DNA of 64,000 bases. Source: an uncultured Paracoccaceae bacterium. GTDB taxonomy: Bacteria; Pseudomonadota; Alphaproteobacteria; Rhodobacterales; Rhodobacteraceae. The notes beneath the pieces were generated by a model. It was not told where the DNA came from and made no database searches. It worked only from the letters and a program-made list of their open reading frames with translations. Positions 34,485-43,823 of the stretch are shown in pieces. Position numbers and translations under genes: made by a program. The first letter of the stretch is position 1; every line of letters starts with the position of its first letter. The DNA lies in NCBI GenBank assembly GCA_947500005.1, contig CANMQJ010000004.1, positions 214,442 through 278,441 on the forward strand, read 5' to 3'.

Positions 34485-35975
34485 TTACCACCATTTGCCC
34501 GGCTTGGCCACAAAACCGGCGGCGGATTCCAGCGCATAAGCCGTGTTGAGCAGGTCGCCCTCCTCCCACGGCCGACCGATCAGTTGCAGCCCCAGCGGCA
34601 ACCCCTTGGAGTCGAGACCGGCGGGAACGCTGATGCCCGGCAGACCGGCCAGGTTCACCGTCACCGTAAAGACGTCGTTCAGATACATCTGCACCGGATC
34701 GGCCTCGGCCATCTCGCCCAGCCCGAAGGCGGCAGAGGGCGTCGCGGGCGTCAGGATCGCGTCGACCCCGGCGTCGAAGGCCTCCTCGAAATCGCGCTTG
34801 ATCAGCGTGCGGACCTTGCGCGCGCGGTTGTAATAGGCGTCGTAGAACCCCGCCGACAGCACGTAGGTGCCCACCATCACCCGGCGCTGCACCTCGTGCC
34901 CGAACCCCTCGGCGCGGGTCTTCTCGTACATCTCGGTGATGCCGTCGCCCTGCGCCAGCGCCGCGCGGCGGCCATAGCGCACCCCGTCATAGCGCGCCAG
35001 GTTCGAGGACGCTTCGGCCGGCGCGATCACGTAATAGGCGGGCAGCGCGTATTTGGTATGCGGCAGCGAGATATCGACGATCTTGGCGCCTGCGTCGCGC
35101 AGCATGTCGGCGCCCTTCGACCACAGCGCCTCGATCTCTTCGGGCATCCCCTCCATGCGGTACTCTTTCGGAATGCCGATGGTCTTGCCGCGAATGTCGC
35201 CGGTCAGCATGGATTCGAAATCCGGCACAAGCAGGTCGGCACTGGTCGAATCCTTCGGATCATGCCCGCACATCGCCTGCAGCATGATCGCCGCGTCGCG
35301 CACGTCCTTGGTCATCGGCCCGGCCTGGTCGAGGGACGAGGCGAAGGCCACGATACCCCAGCGCGAGCAGCGCCCATAGGTGGGCTTGATGCCCGTGATG
35401 CCGGTGAACGCCGCAGGCTGCCGGATCGACCCGCCCGTATCGGTGCCGGTCGCCGCAAGGCACAGATCGGCCGCCACGGCGGCGGCGGACCCGCCCGAGG
35501 AACCGCCCGGCGTCAGCGGTGTTTCGTCATTGCCGCGCCGCCAGGGGTTCACCGCGTTGCCATAGACCGAAGTCTCGTTCGACGAGCCCATCGCGAACTC
35601 GTCCATGTTGAGCTTGCCCAGCATCACCGCGCCCGCATCGGCCAGTTGCTGGCTGACGGTGGATTCATACTCGGGTTTGAACCCTTCCAGGATCCGGCTC
35701 GCCGCCTGGCTTGCCACGCCTTTCGTGCAGAACAGGTCCTTGATCCCGATGGGCAAGCCGCACATGGCAGGCGCCTCTTCGCCGCCCTTGAGGCGTTCAT
35801 CGGCGGCTCGCGCGCGCTCAAGCGCGATCTCGGGCGTCTTGTGCACGAAGGCATTGAGCGCATCGGAGCCCTCGATCGCCTTCAGGCAGGCTTCGGTCAG
35901 CTCGACCGAGGTGGTCTCGCCCTTGCGCAGCGCATCGCGCGCCTGGGCCAGTGTCAGGCTGTTGAGATCGGTCAT
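34485..35975 (-). CDS. gatA: Asp-tRNA(Asn)/Glu-tRNA(Gln) amidotransferase subunit A
   Basis: This 496-residue amidase-signature subunit hydrolyses glutamine and channels ammonia to mischarged tRNA. The Ser-cisSer-Lys triad is visible: Lys in [10 protein letters not shown] and the Ser residues in [16 protein letters not shown] and TGGSIRQPA. It lies 2 bases after gatC on the same strand, the usual gatCA order; gatB is not in the window. The pair is read from a promoter region that carries a 13-bp direct repeat. Confidence 0.96.
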   Translation of the reverse strand: MTDLNSLTLAQARDALRKGETTSVELTEACLKAIEGSDALNAFVHKTPEIALERARAADERLKGGEEAPAMCGLPIGIKDLFCTKGVASQAASRILEGFKPEYESTVSQQLADAGAVMLGKLNMDEFAMGSSNETSVYGNAVNPWRRGNDETPLTPGGSSGGSAAAVAADLCLAATGTDTGGSIRQPAAFTGITGIKPTYGRCSRWGIVAFASSLDQAGPMTKDVRDAAIMLQAMCGHDPKDSTSADLLVPDFESMLTGDIRGKTIGIPKEYRMEGMPEEIEALWSKGADMLRDAGAKIVDISLPHTKYALPAYYVIAPAEASSNLARYDGVRYGRRAALAQGDGITEMYEKTRAEGFGHEVQRRVMVGTYVLSAGFYDAYYNRARKVRTLIKRDFEEAFDAGVDAILTPATPSAAFGLGEMAEADPVQMYLNDVFTVTVNLAGLPGISVPAGLDSKGLPLGLQLIGRPWEEGDLLNTAYALESAAGFVAKPGKWW

Positions 35976-35977
35976 GT

Positions 35978-36265
35978 CTATTCCACCACTTTCGGTACCG
36001 CGAAAAAGCCCTCGCGCGCATCGGGCGCGTTCGACAGGACCTTCTCCTGCTGGTTGCCATCCGTCACCACGTCCTCGCGCCGCTTGAGCCGCATCGGCGT
36101 CACCGAGACCATCGGCTCGACCCCCTTTACATCCACTTCCTCGAGCTGCTCGATGAAGCCGAGGATGGCGTTGAACTCGGAGGCCAGCGCCGGCAGCGCG
36201 TCATCCTCGACCTTGATCCGGGCCAGTTTGGCCACCTTGGCGGCGGTGTTTTGGTCAATCGACAT
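35978..36265 (-). CDS. gatC: Asp-tRNA(Asn)/Glu-tRNA(Gln) amidotransferase subunit C
   Basis: This 95-residue GatC scaffolds the GatA-GatB interface. It begins [20 protein letters not shown] and contains [22 protein letters not shown], both typical of the family. It lies upstream of gatA with a 2-base gap. The direct repeat at 36353-36397 lies 90-130 bases before its start. Confidence 0.94.
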   Translation of the reverse strand: MSIDQNTAAKVAKLARIKVEDDALPALASEFNAILGFIEQLEEVDVKGVEPMVSVTPMRLKRREDVVTDGNQQEKVLSNAPDAREGFFAVPKVVE

Positions 36266-36349
36266 GGGAACCTCTGTCTGATGTCACGGGGCATTTACCG
36301 CCCGCACCGCCCGGTCGCAAGGGCGCAGGGGCCGCAGGGCGCCCCGGAG

Positions 36350-36397
36350 TTTTGTACAAAACGGTAAATCGGGGTCGAATGCGATGTACAAAACGGT
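36350..36397. promoter_or_regulatory. 13-bp direct repeat with palindrome upstream of gatCA
   Basis: TGTACAAAACGGT occurs at 36353-36365 and again, identically, at 36385-36397, 32 bases apart (about three helical turns). The first copy is part of a perfect 12-bp palindrome TTTTGTACAAAA (36350-36361). The second overlaps the stop codon of the upstream ceramidase-like gene. It looks like a tandem operator or activator site for gatCA. Confidence 0.6.
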
Positions 36398-37044
36398 CAA
36401 TTCCGGCGTTTGAGGTGTCTCACATAGACCTCGATCATCCAGGCCAGCATCACCGCGTTGAACAGGTGCCACAGGAAATGCGTGCCGAAGGGTAGCAGTC
36501 CGCAGAGGGGTTCATCCAATGCGCGGAAGGTAATCGACAGCGTCAACAGCCCGGCCCCGATGGCGAATCCCCGCGCCGTTTCAGGCGCACGGCGGCGCAG
36601 CGCGATGGCATGCAACGCGATCAGAAGCGGCACCGGCGCGTAACCCGCCGATGAGCCGAGACCGGGAACCATCTGGAAAATCGGAACCATTACAATAGCA
36701 TAGGGGATGAATCCGGCAGTCCAGGCCAGCGAGGGCCAGAACCGCATGCCCCAGATGCCGCGATGCGCGGCGAAAATGTAGACAAGGATGAAGGCCAGGA
36801 TCGGCAAGGTATCCGCCATCGCCGCCCAGACCTGCGCATGAGTGTGAAACAGGTAGCTGCCCAGCCCGATCAGCCCCAGGATCACCACCATCCCCTGCGC
36901 CAGCCCCGCCCCGTCAGGCACCCGCCGCCAAATGATCAAGGCCATGACAACAAAGGCTAAATTCGTGACGGCATTGATCGGCTCGGCCCAGTATCCCGGC
37001 CCGAGTCTCTCGCAGTAACCATCGATTTCGCGCATCCAGTCCAT
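36397..37044 (-). CDS. Ceramidase (alkaline ceramidase/PF05875) family membrane protein
   Basis: This 215-residue inner-membrane protein has about six or seven helices and the ceramidase-family metal residues: SYLFHTHAQVWAAMADTLPI (His and Asp, about 63-82) and GTHFLWHLFNAVM (His pair, about 187-199). Eukaryotic relatives hydrolyse ceramides; bacterial members are usually uncharacterised and may act on other amide lipids. It is read toward gatC on the same strand, and its stop codon overlaps the direct repeat. Confidence 0.87.
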   Translation of the reverse strand: MDWMREIDGYCERLGPGYWAEPINAVTNLAFVVMALIIWRRVPDGAGLAQGMVVILGLIGLGSYLFHTHAQVWAAMADTLPILAFILVYIFAAHRGIWGMRFWPSLAWTAGFIPYAIVMVPIFQMVPGLGSSAGYAPVPLLIALHAIALRRRAPETARGFAIGAGLLTLSITFRALDEPLCGLLPFGTHFLWHLFNAVMLAWMIEVYVRHLKRRN

Positions 37045-37098
37045 GGATTTTCAGATAGCAGATGCTAGGCTCCGGCCAACGAAAATCGGAGGTAAGAC

Positions 37099-37791
37099 AT
37101 GAAGATCATCTGGCTTGGCCATGGCAGTTTCCGCTTCGAGACAGAGGGCAAGGTCCTGCTGCTCGACCCCTGGCTGAACGGCAACCCGATGCTCGACGAG
37201 GCCCAGCACGAGGCCGCGACATCAGGCGCAACCCATATCCTGTTGACCCACATGCATTTCGACCATGTCATCGACGTGCTGCCGCTGGCCAAGAAAATGG
37301 GTATTCCGGTGGTCGGCCAGTTCGACGTGATGAGCCATTGGGGCGAGACCGAGGGGATCGAGACGATCGGCTTCAACAAGGGCGGCACGGTCGATCTGGG
37401 CGGTCCGAAACTGTCGATGGTTCCCGCCTCGCACAGTTCGACCTTCGGCAGCGACGATGGCCCCAAGGCGGGCGGAAGCGAGGTGGGCTTCATGCTCCAT
37501 GCCGAGGGGAAAACCGTTTATATCTCCGGGGATACGGCCATCATGGCCGATATGGACTGGATGGGTGATTACTACCGACCCGAGGTGGGGATCCTGTCGG
37601 CGGGCGGTCATTTCACCATGGACATGAAGGGGGCGGCCTATGCGGCCAAGCGCTATTTCGATTTCAAGACGGTGATCCCCTGCCATTACCGCACTTTCCC
37701 GATCCTCGAACAATCGGCGCAGGCGCTGAAGGACGGGTTGCCCGGTGTGGAGGTGATCGAACCCCAGGTCATGGACGCGATCGAGATCTGA
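37099..37791 (+). CDS. UPF0173 metal-dependent hydrolase (metallo-beta-lactamase fold)
   Basis: This 230-residue protein matches the UPF0173/YtkL family of metallo-beta-lactamase-fold hydrolases: GHGSFRFETEGKVLLLDPWL, THMHFDHVIDVLP (HxHxDH), SGDTAIMADM and the late PCHYRTFPIL. The substrate of the family is unknown; relatives include phosphodiesterases and lactonases. It stands alone, diverging from the ceramidase-like gene. Confidence 0.9.
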   Translation: MKIIWLGHGSFRFETEGKVLLLDPWLNGNPMLDEAQHEAATSGATHILLTHMHFDHVIDVLPLAKKMGIPVVGQFDVMSHWGETEGIETIGFNKGGTVDLGGPKLSMVPASHSSTFGSDDGPKAGGSEVGFMLHAEGKTVYISGDTAIMADMDWMGDYYRPEVGILSAGGHFTMDMKGAAYAAKRYFDFKTVIPCHYRTFPILEQSAQALKDGLPGVEVIEPQVMDAIEI

Positions 37792-37855
37792 CAGGGATCG
37801 CTCCGACCCGGCGGGGCAACGTGCCCTGCCGGGCGCACCGCGGTTGCGGCCCTTG

Positions 37856-38317
37856 TCAGGCTGTCGTGTCCCTTCGGGCGGCGAAGAAGGCACGCAGAAG
37901 GTCGGCAGCCTCGGCCTCGGCAATTCCATCATAAATTTCAGGGGCATGATGCGCCTGCGGGTGAGAGAAAACCCGCGCCCCATGCGCCACGCCACCCGAT
38001 TTCGGATCGGATGCCCCATAATAGATCCGCGCAATCCGGGCGGCAGCCAGCGCGGCCGCGCACATGGCGCAAGGTTCCAGCGTGACATAGAGGTCGTGCC
38101 TCGGCAGCCGTTCCGACCCCGCCTCGGCACAAGCCGCGCGCAGTGCCAGGATCTCGGCATGGGCGGTGGGATCGTTCAACTCGCGCGTGCGGTTGCCCGC
38201 CGCCGCCACGACACGCCCGTCTGGCGCGACGATCAGGGCGCCGATCGGCACCTCGCCGCGCTGACCCGCGGCCCGCGCCTCGGCCAGCGCACGATCCATA
38301 TGCGATCTGAAGCTCAT
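37856..38317 (-). CDS. tadA: tRNA-specific adenosine deaminase TadA
   Basis: This 153-residue cytidine-deaminase-fold enzyme deaminates A34 of tRNA-Arg(ACG) to inosine. The zinc/catalytic motifs are [12 protein letters not shown] (about residues 51-62) and [14 protein letters not shown] (about 82-95), and the tail ends [16 protein letters not shown]. Start 38317 ([14 protein letters not shown]) fits the family. It diverges from the pseudouridine synthase gene across 61 bp. Confidence 0.92.
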   Translation of the reverse strand: MSFRSHMDRALAEARAAGQRGEVPIGALIVAPDGRVVAAAGNRTRELNDPTAHAEILALRAACAEAGSERLPRHDLYVTLEPCAMCAAALAAARIARIYYGASDPKSGGVAHGARVFSHPQAHHAPEIYDGIAEAEAADLLRAFFAARRDTTA

Positions 38318-38378
38318 GCCCCTGATTGCCCCGGCGCGGCCTCTTTCGCAAGCGCCGGGGATGGGATATGGGCCTTGC

Positions 38379-39203
38379 ATGACAAAGCGCCCCACCACAC
38401 CCCGCCCCACCGAGACACCGCCCGGCGACCGCATCGCCAAGGTGCTGGCCCGTGCCGGCGTGGCCTCGCGCCGCGAGGCGGAGCGGATGATCGAGGCCGG
38501 GCGCGTGGCGGTGAACGGCAAGGTGATCGAGAGCCCCGCGCTCAATGTCACCGAGCGCGACACCGTGACGGTGGACGGCAAGCCGCTGGCGGAGCCCGAG
38601 CCCGCGCGGCTCTGGCTTTATCACAAGCCCGCCGGGCTGGTGACGACCGCACGGGACGAACAGGGGCGCAGGACGATCTTCGACGCGCTGCCCGAGGAGA
38701 TGCCGCGGGTGATGTCGGTCGGCCGGCTCGACATCAATTCCGAAGGGCTGCTGCTGCTGACCAACGATGGCGGCATCAAGCGCAAGCTGGAGCTGCCGTC
38801 GACCGGTTGGCTCCGGCGGTACCGCGTGCGGATCAAGGGGCGGCCCAAGGACGAGGATTTCGAGCCGCTGCGCAAGGGCCTGGTGATCGACGGAGAGCGG
38901 TTCCAGCCGATGATCGTGACGCTCGATCGGCAACAAGGCGCCAACGCCTGGGCCACGGTCGGGCTACGCGAGGGAAAGAACCGCGAGGTGCGCCGGGCGA
39001 TGGAGGATCTGGGCTTCAGCGTGAACCGGTTGATCCGTATTTCCTATGGCCCCTTCCAGCTGGGCAACCTCGCCGCCGGCGCGGTGGAGGAAGTGCGCCG
39101 CCGGGTGATGCGCGACCAGTTGGGCCTCGAGGCAGAGGAAACCCGGCCCAAGCCGGCCAAACCGACGCGCCCACGGCGCAATTCCCCGCGCAAACCGGGT
39201 TGA
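38379..39203 (+). CDS. RluB/RluE-type ribosomal pseudouridine synthase
   Basis: This 274-residue enzyme has an N-terminal S4 RNA-binding domain (about 18-75, [26 protein letters not shown]) and a RsuA/RluB catalytic domain with the aspartate in [18 protein letters not shown] (about 109-126). Most likely an RluB homologue that modifies U2605 of 23S rRNA. A basic Pro/Lys/Arg-rich tail follows. It ends 72 bases before the start of the TelA-type operon. Confidence 0.9.
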   Translation: MTKRPTTPRPTETPPGDRIAKVLARAGVASRREAERMIEAGRVAVNGKVIESPALNVTERDTVTVDGKPLAEPEPARLWLYHKPAGLVTTARDEQGRRTIFDALPEEMPRVMSVGRLDINSEGLLLLTNDGGIKRKLELPSTGWLRRYRVRIKGRPKDEDFEPLRKGLVIDGERFQPMIVTLDRQQGANAWATVGLREGKNREVRRAMEDLGFSVNRLIRISYGPFQLGNLAAGAVEEVRRRVMRDQLGLEAEETRPKPAKPTRPRRNSPRKPG

Positions 39204-39229
39204 GGGGAACGCCGCGACGCGTCACCCCT

Positions 39230-39258
39230 TTGCGCTCGGCTCTTGCAGCGCCTATCTT
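39230..39258 (+). promoter_or_regulatory. Promoter candidate for the TelA-XpaC-SPFH operon
   Basis: TTGCGC (39230-39235), a 17-base spacer and TATCTT (39253-39258) lie 18 bases before the first ATG of the module, with GGAGG at 39265-39269. This marks the start of the seven-gene run. Confidence 0.5.
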
Positions 39259-39275
39259 GTGTCCGGAGGTCGTGA

Positions 39276-39506
39276 ATGAGCAGAGTGCTGATGTTCCTCG
39301 GACTGGTGGCGCTGGCCGTTGCCATCGCCGCGCTCTTGCTGTCAATCTGGCGGGGCGCATGGGCGATCGGGCAACAGGCGACTCGCTCGGTCCTGGGTAG
39401 CGGGGTGGGAGAACCGATGGCTCCGAACGGAATTCAGAAGATCGCCTATGCCGCGCTGCTCGTGCTGCTCTTTGGCGTATCGACCGGCTGGCTCGGGGGG
39501 CTATAG
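39276..39506 (+). CDS. Small two-helix membrane protein, first gene of TelA operon
   Basis: 76 residues with two membrane helices (about 4-25 and 53-74) joined by a short loop. No family recognised. It starts 6 bases after GGAGG and ends 3 bases before the XpaC-like gene, so it is the first member of the operon. Its position suggests a membrane partner of the module. Confidence 0.75.
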   Translation: MSRVLMFLGLVALAVAIAALLLSIWRGAWAIGQQATRSVLGSGVGEPMAPNGIQKIAYAALLVLLFGVSTGWLGGL

Positions 39507-39509
39507 CAG

Positions 39510-40424
39510 ATGGCGCGTCGCTTTGGCGGCAAGTACAGCCCCGAGACCGAACACGATCCGGAAAACGAGGTCGAGCGGGGCCAATACGAGGGCGCGCGGG
39601 TCGATCCCGTGGGCGGTCGCGCGAACGCGATGTTCGCCCCCGCGATCCCGCTTGTGTTCATGTCACTCAACGATGGCGCGGTCGGACTGACGCTTGGCCT
39701 GATCGGTGCCGGGCTGCTGACCGGTGGCGCGCTGCTTCTGCGCGAAGGATTGCGGGCCGAGGCGGCCTATCACGCGCGCCGGGTGGCGAAACGGCCGGCT
39801 TTTCCGCGCAAGACATTCGCCGCGGTGCTGACCGGGCTGGGTGCGGCTGTCGCGGCCTATCGCAACGATGTGCTCGACAGCGGATCGGTCGCCGGCGCAA
39901 GCCTGATCGCGCCCGTCCTGTTCGGCCTTGCAGGCGGTGTGCTGCATGGCATCGCCTTTGGCCTGGATCCCATGCGCGACAAGGGTACCGAGGGGATCGA
40001 CAGCTTTCAGCAAAGCCGCGTCGCCCGGGCCGTGGACGAGGCGGAAACATACTTGAACGAGATGGAAGACGCGATCCGGCGCGCGGGCCATCGCGGCATC
40101 GAGGCGCGGGTGGAGCGGTTCCAGGACACGGCCCGCGAGCTGTTCCGCAAGGTCGAGGAGGATCCGCGCGACCTTACCGGAGTGCGCAAGTACCTGGGCG
40201 TCTACCTGAAAGGCGCGCGAGACGCGACGATCAAGTTCGCCGACTTCTACTCCCAGAGCCGTGATCCCCAGGCTTTGGCCGATTATACTGCGCTGCTGGA
40301 CGATCTAGAGCGTGACTTTGCCGCGCGCACGCGCAAGATGTTGCTCGACAATCGCAGCGATCTGACCGTTGAAATCGAGGTGCTGCGAGAGAGATTGCAG
40401 CGCGAAGGCGTCCGGACCGATTGA
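39510..40424 (+). CDS. XpaC-like (5-bromo-4-chloroindolyl phosphate hydrolysis) membrane protein
   Basis: This 304-residue protein has three or four membrane helices between about residues 45 and 155 and a C-terminal cytoplasmic helical domain (about 165-304) with the XpaC signature VARAVDEAETYLNEMEDAIR and RKYLGVYLKGARDATIKF. XpaC and TelA are paired in many genomes with tellurite or stress-related ter genes, so a membrane stress function is likely rather than the phosphatase activity of its name. It lies directly before telA. Confidence 0.83.
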   Translation: MARRFGGKYSPETEHDPENEVERGQYEGARVDPVGGRANAMFAPAIPLVFMSLNDGAVGLTLGLIGAGLLTGGALLLREGLRAEAAYHARRVAKRPAFPRKTFAAVLTGLGAAVAAYRNDVLDSGSVAGASLIAPVLFGLAGGVLHGIAFGLDPMRDKGTEGIDSFQQSRVARAVDEAETYLNEMEDAIRRAGHRGIEARVERFQDTARELFRKVEEDPRDLTGVRKYLGVYLKGARDATIKFADFYSQSRDPQALADYTALLDDLERDFAARTRKMLLDNRSDLTVEIEVLRERLQREGVRTD

Positions 40425-40461
40425 CCGGGGAAGCCGCCCATAAACACGAGGAGTTCGTCTC

Positions 40462-41652
40462 ATGTCCGAGAGCGTCAAGCAAAAGGCGACCGAAGCCGAA
40501 ACCATGGTGCAGGAGGTGACGTCCGTCATGTTGCCGGAACCGCGTAAGGACGTGATCGCGTTGGAAGAGGCGGATGAACCGGTGGGGGCCGAGATCCGCA
40601 AGCGGATGGGCGAGATCGACATGGGGGACACCAATTCCATCGTCTCCTTCGGCTCGCGCGCGCAGGCCGAGTTGCAGCAGATCAGTCAGGCCATGCTTCA
40701 GGACGTGCGCAACAAGGATGTGGGGCCCGCCGGCGACAGCCTGCGCGACATCGTCACCACGATCCGGGGATTTTCGGTCAGCGAGCTGGACGTTCGGCGT
40801 GAACGCAGCTGGTGGGAGCGTTTGCTGGGCCGGGCGGCGCCCTTTGCCCAGTTCACCGCCAGGTTCGAAGAGGTACAGGGCCAGATCGACCGGATCACCG
40901 ACCAGCTTCTCAACCACGAGCACATGCTGCTCAAGGACATCAAGTCGCTCGACCTTCTCTATGAGAAGACGCTGGATTTCTATGACGAGCTGGCGCTCTA
41001 CATCGCGGCGGGCGAGGAGAAGCTGGCCGAGCTTGACAGCCACGACATCCCCGAGAAGGAAGCTGCGGTGCAGGCCGCGCCAGAGGAAGAACAGGTGATG
41101 AAGGCGCAGGAGCTGCGCGACTTGCGCGCTGCCCGCGACGACCTGGAGCGGCGGGTGCATGACCTGAAACTGACTCGTCAGGTCACCATGCAGTCGCTTC
41201 CGTCGATCCGTCTGGTCCAGGAAAACGACAAGAGCCTGGTGACCAAGATCAACTCCACTCTGGTCAACACGGTGCCGTTGTGGGAAACGCAGCTGGCACA
41301 GGCGGTCACAATTCAGCGCAGCGCCGAGGCCGCGGCCGCGGTACGCGACGCCAATGACCTGACCAACGAACTTCTGACCAAGAACGCCGCCAACCTGCGC
41401 GACAGCAACAAGCTGATCCGCCAGGAGATGGAGCGCGGCGTTTTCGACATCGAGGCGGTGAAGAAAGCGAATGCGGACCTGATCGGCACGATCCAGGAAA
41501 GTCTTCAGATCGCGGACGAGGGCAAGGCGCGCCGTGCCCAGGCCGAAGAAGAGCTGAAGAAGATGGAGAGCGATCTCCGCGATACGCTGGCCTCGGCCAA
41601 GGCCCGCAAGGACGGGCTGGGCGATACCGCGTCGGGCGCGGTGCCGGGCTGA
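40462..41652 (+). CDS. telA: Toxic anion resistance protein TelA
   Basis: This 396-residue TelA/KlaA-family protein, predicted as a long helical and coiled-coil cytoplasmic protein, carries the hallmark blocks GDSLRDIVTTIRGFSVSEL, DQLLNHEHMLLKDIKSLDLLYEKT, RVHDLKLTRQVTMQSLPSIRLVQENDKSL and VPLWETQLAQAV (shown here as family blocks). TelA confers resistance to tellurite and cell-wall antimicrobials in other bacteria by an unclear mechanism. It follows the XpaC-like gene by 37 bases and precedes the DUF2927 gene by 4. Confidence 0.92.
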   Translation: MSESVKQKATEAETMVQEVTSVMLPEPRKDVIALEEADEPVGAEIRKRMGEIDMGDTNSIVSFGSRAQAELQQISQAMLQDVRNKDVGPAGDSLRDIVTTIRGFSVSELDVRRERSWWERLLGRAAPFAQFTARFEEVQGQIDRITDQLLNHEHMLLKDIKSLDLLYEKTLDFYDELALYIAAGEEKLAELDSHDIPEKEAAVQAAPEEEQVMKAQELRDLRAARDDLERRVHDLKLTRQVTMQSLPSIRLVQENDKSLVTKINSTLVNTVPLWETQLAQAVTIQRSAEAAAAVRDANDLTNELLTKNAANLRDSNKLIRQEMERGVFDIEAVKKANADLIGTIQESLQIADEGKARRAQAEEELKKMESDLRDTLASAKARKDGLGDTASGAVPG

Positions 41653-41656
41653 TCCC

Positions 41657-42619
41657 ATGACAGCGCGTTACAGGGCATCGGTGCGACTGGGCGCGGCCCT
41701 GCTTGCGCTGGCGGCACTTGCCGCCTGCGAAGAGGGCATGCGCAGTTCTCCGCAGCCGCAGGCACGGCCTGCGGGGCTGGTCCCCGCCTCGGTGCAGACG
41801 CTGCCGCGCTCGGCGGCGAGCCAGGACCTCGCGCGGTATTACGAGAAGGTCCAGAACGACCTGCTGACGCGCGGGCTGCTGCGCACCGATGGCGGCGGGC
41901 CGGACACGCCCTATGACGCGGCCGATCTCGAGCGCAACTTCGAGACCATCGCCTTTTTCGACGAATACACCCAGGCCTCCGTGACCACCACCGGACGGCA
42001 ATCGGCGGGCGCGCTGGCGCGCTGGTCCGGTCCGGTGCGCATCAATACCGAGTTCGGCCCCTCGGTCGCCCCCGACCAGCGCGAGCGCGACGGCGCAAGC
42101 ATCGAAAGCTATGCCGCGCGGCTTGCGCGGGTGACGGGTCATTCCATTACCAGCGTTCGGCGAGGTGGCAATTTTCACGTCTTCGTCGCAGGTGAGGATG
42201 ACACGGCCTTTGTCCAGGGACGACTGAAGAAGCTGCTGCCGGGGATCGGTCAGGCCCAACTCGACCTGTTCGACGACCTGCCGCGCAGCTTCTACTGTTT
42301 CGTCTTCGCGACCACGGGCGGCAACTCGCCCTATGCCTATACGTCGGCCGTCGCCCTGATCCGGGCCGAGCATCCGGACCTGGTGCGGCTCTCCTGCATT
42401 CACGAGGAGATGGCCCAGGGGCTGGGGCTGCCCAATGACAGCCCGGCGGCGCGTCCGTCGATCTTCAACGACGATGACGAATTCGCGTTGCTGACCAGCC
42501 ATGACGAGAAGCTGCTCGCCATGCTGTACGATCCGCGCCTGACGCCGGGCATGACCGCCGCACAGGCCCGCCCCATCGTTCATATCCTCGCGCGCGAGCA
42601 GATGGGTCAGGCGCTTTGA
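41657..42619 (+). CDS. DUF2927 lipoprotein
   Basis: This 320-residue protein has a lipoprotein signal ending LALAALAAC (Cys about 24) and a DUF2927 domain (about 85-280, with NFETIAFFDEY, SITSVRRGGNFHVFVAG and the CIHEEMAQGLGLPNDSP metzincin-like HEEMAQ). The HExxxxxGL segment resembles a zinc-protease active site, so it may be a periplasmic peptidase. It lies between telA and the SPFH gene, 25 bases before the latter. Confidence 0.83.
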   Translation: MTARYRASVRLGAALLALAALAACEEGMRSSPQPQARPAGLVPASVQTLPRSAASQDLARYYEKVQNDLLTRGLLRTDGGGPDTPYDAADLERNFETIAFFDEYTQASVTTTGRQSAGALARWSGPVRINTEFGPSVAPDQRERDGASIESYAARLARVTGHSITSVRRGGNFHVFVAGEDDTAFVQGRLKKLLPGIGQAQLDLFDDLPRSFYCFVFATTGGNSPYAYTSAVALIRAEHPDLVRLSCIHEEMAQGLGLPNDSPAARPSIFNDDDEFALLTSHDEKLLAMLYDPRLTPGMTAAQARPIVHILAREQMGQAL

Positions 42620-42644
42620 GCATTTCGAGGACAGGAGACAAACC

Positions 42645-43790
42645 ATGGGCATTCTGGACTTTCTCTCGGGCCAGTTCATCGACGTCATCCACTGGACCGA
42701 TGACACCCGCGACACGATGGTCTGGCGTTTCGAGCGGCACGGCCACGAGATCAAGTACGGCGCCAAGCTGACGGTGCGCGAGGGACAGGCTGCGGTTTTC
42801 GTACACGAGGGCCAGCTGGCGGATGTGTTCACGCCGGGGCTCTACATGCTCGAGACCAACAACATGCCGATCATGACCTCGCTCCAGCACTGGGATCACG
42901 GGTTCCGCTCGCCCTTCAAGTCCGAGATCTATTTCGTCAACACGACGCGGTTCACCAACCTCAAATGGGGCACGAAGAACCCGATCATGCTGCGCGATCC
43001 GGAATTCGGGCCGACCCGCATCCGCGCGTTCGGCACCTACACGGTGCGGGTCAAGGACCCTGCGCGGTTCCTGGTCGAGATCGTCGGCACGGATGGCGAG
43101 TTCACGATGGGCGAGATCAGCTATCAGATCCGCAACATCATCGTGCAGGAATTCAGCCGCGTCATCGCGGGCTCGGGCATCCCCGTACTGGACATGGCCG
43201 CCAACACCGCCGATCTGGGCAAGCTGATCGTGGCCGAAGTCGGCCCGGTGATAGAAGGCTATGGCCTGGAGATGCCGGAGTTCTACATCGAGAACATCTC
43301 TCTGCCGCCGGCGGTCGAGGCGGCGCTGGACAAGCGCACGTCGATGGGGCTGGCCGGTGATCTGGGCAAGTTCACGCAATATTCGGCAGCCGAGGCGATG
43401 ACCGCTGCGGCCAGTGCCAAGGGCAGCGACATGGGCGCGGGGCTCGGCATGGGGATGGGCATGGCGATGGCCCAGCAGATGGCCAACCAGGCGGCGGGTC
43501 AGCCGCATGGCCCGTGGGGCGCGCCCGCCCCCGCCGCCCGTCACCCGCAGGCGCACATGGCCCCGCCGCCCCCGCCCCCCGTCGAGCATGTCTGGCATCT
43601 CGCGGTGAACGGCCAGACCTCGGGTCCCTATTCGAAGGCGCGGCTGGGCCGAATGGCCGCCGAGGGCGAGTTGACGCGCGAGACCCATGTCTGGACCGCC
43701 GGTCAGGATGGCTGGAAGAAGGCGGGCGAGGTACAGGAACTGGCACAGCTCTTCACCATCCTGCCACCGCCGCCCCCGCCGGGCGTCTGA
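42645..43790 (+). CDS. SPFH-domain protein with C-terminal GYF_2 domain
   Basis: This 381-residue protein has an SPFH/YdjI-type domain (about residues 20-240, AVFVHEGQLADVFTPGLYMLETNNMPI), a Met/Gly/Ala-rich helical stretch (about 245-285), a Pro/His-rich linker, and a GYF_2 domain (about 305-365, WHLAVNGQTSGPYSKARLGRM) that ends in Pro-rich PPPPPPGV. The YdjI group ('virion core protein' by old naming) forms membrane scaffolds; in Bacillus ydjI lies with ydjF (PspA), ydjG and ydjH. The GYF end probably recruits proline-rich partners. Confidence 0.88.
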   Translation: MGILDFLSGQFIDVIHWTDDTRDTMVWRFERHGHEIKYGAKLTVREGQAAVFVHEGQLADVFTPGLYMLETNNMPIMTSLQHWDHGFRSPFKSEIYFVNTTRFTNLKWGTKNPIMLRDPEFGPTRIRAFGTYTVRVKDPARFLVEIVGTDGEFTMGEISYQIRNIIVQEFSRVIAGSGIPVLDMAANTADLGKLIVAEVGPVIEGYGLEMPEFYIENISLPPAVEAALDKRTSMGLAGDLGKFTQYSAAEAMTAAASAKGSDMGAGLGMGMGMAMAQQMANQAAGQPHGPWGAPAPAARHPQAHMAPPPPPPVEHVWHLAVNGQTSGPYSKARLGRMAAEGELTRETHVWTAGQDGWKKAGEVQELAQLFTILPPPPPPGV

Positions 43791-43823
43791 GTTGCAGCCG
43801 CATCCCGAACCCGGAGCCTGAAC

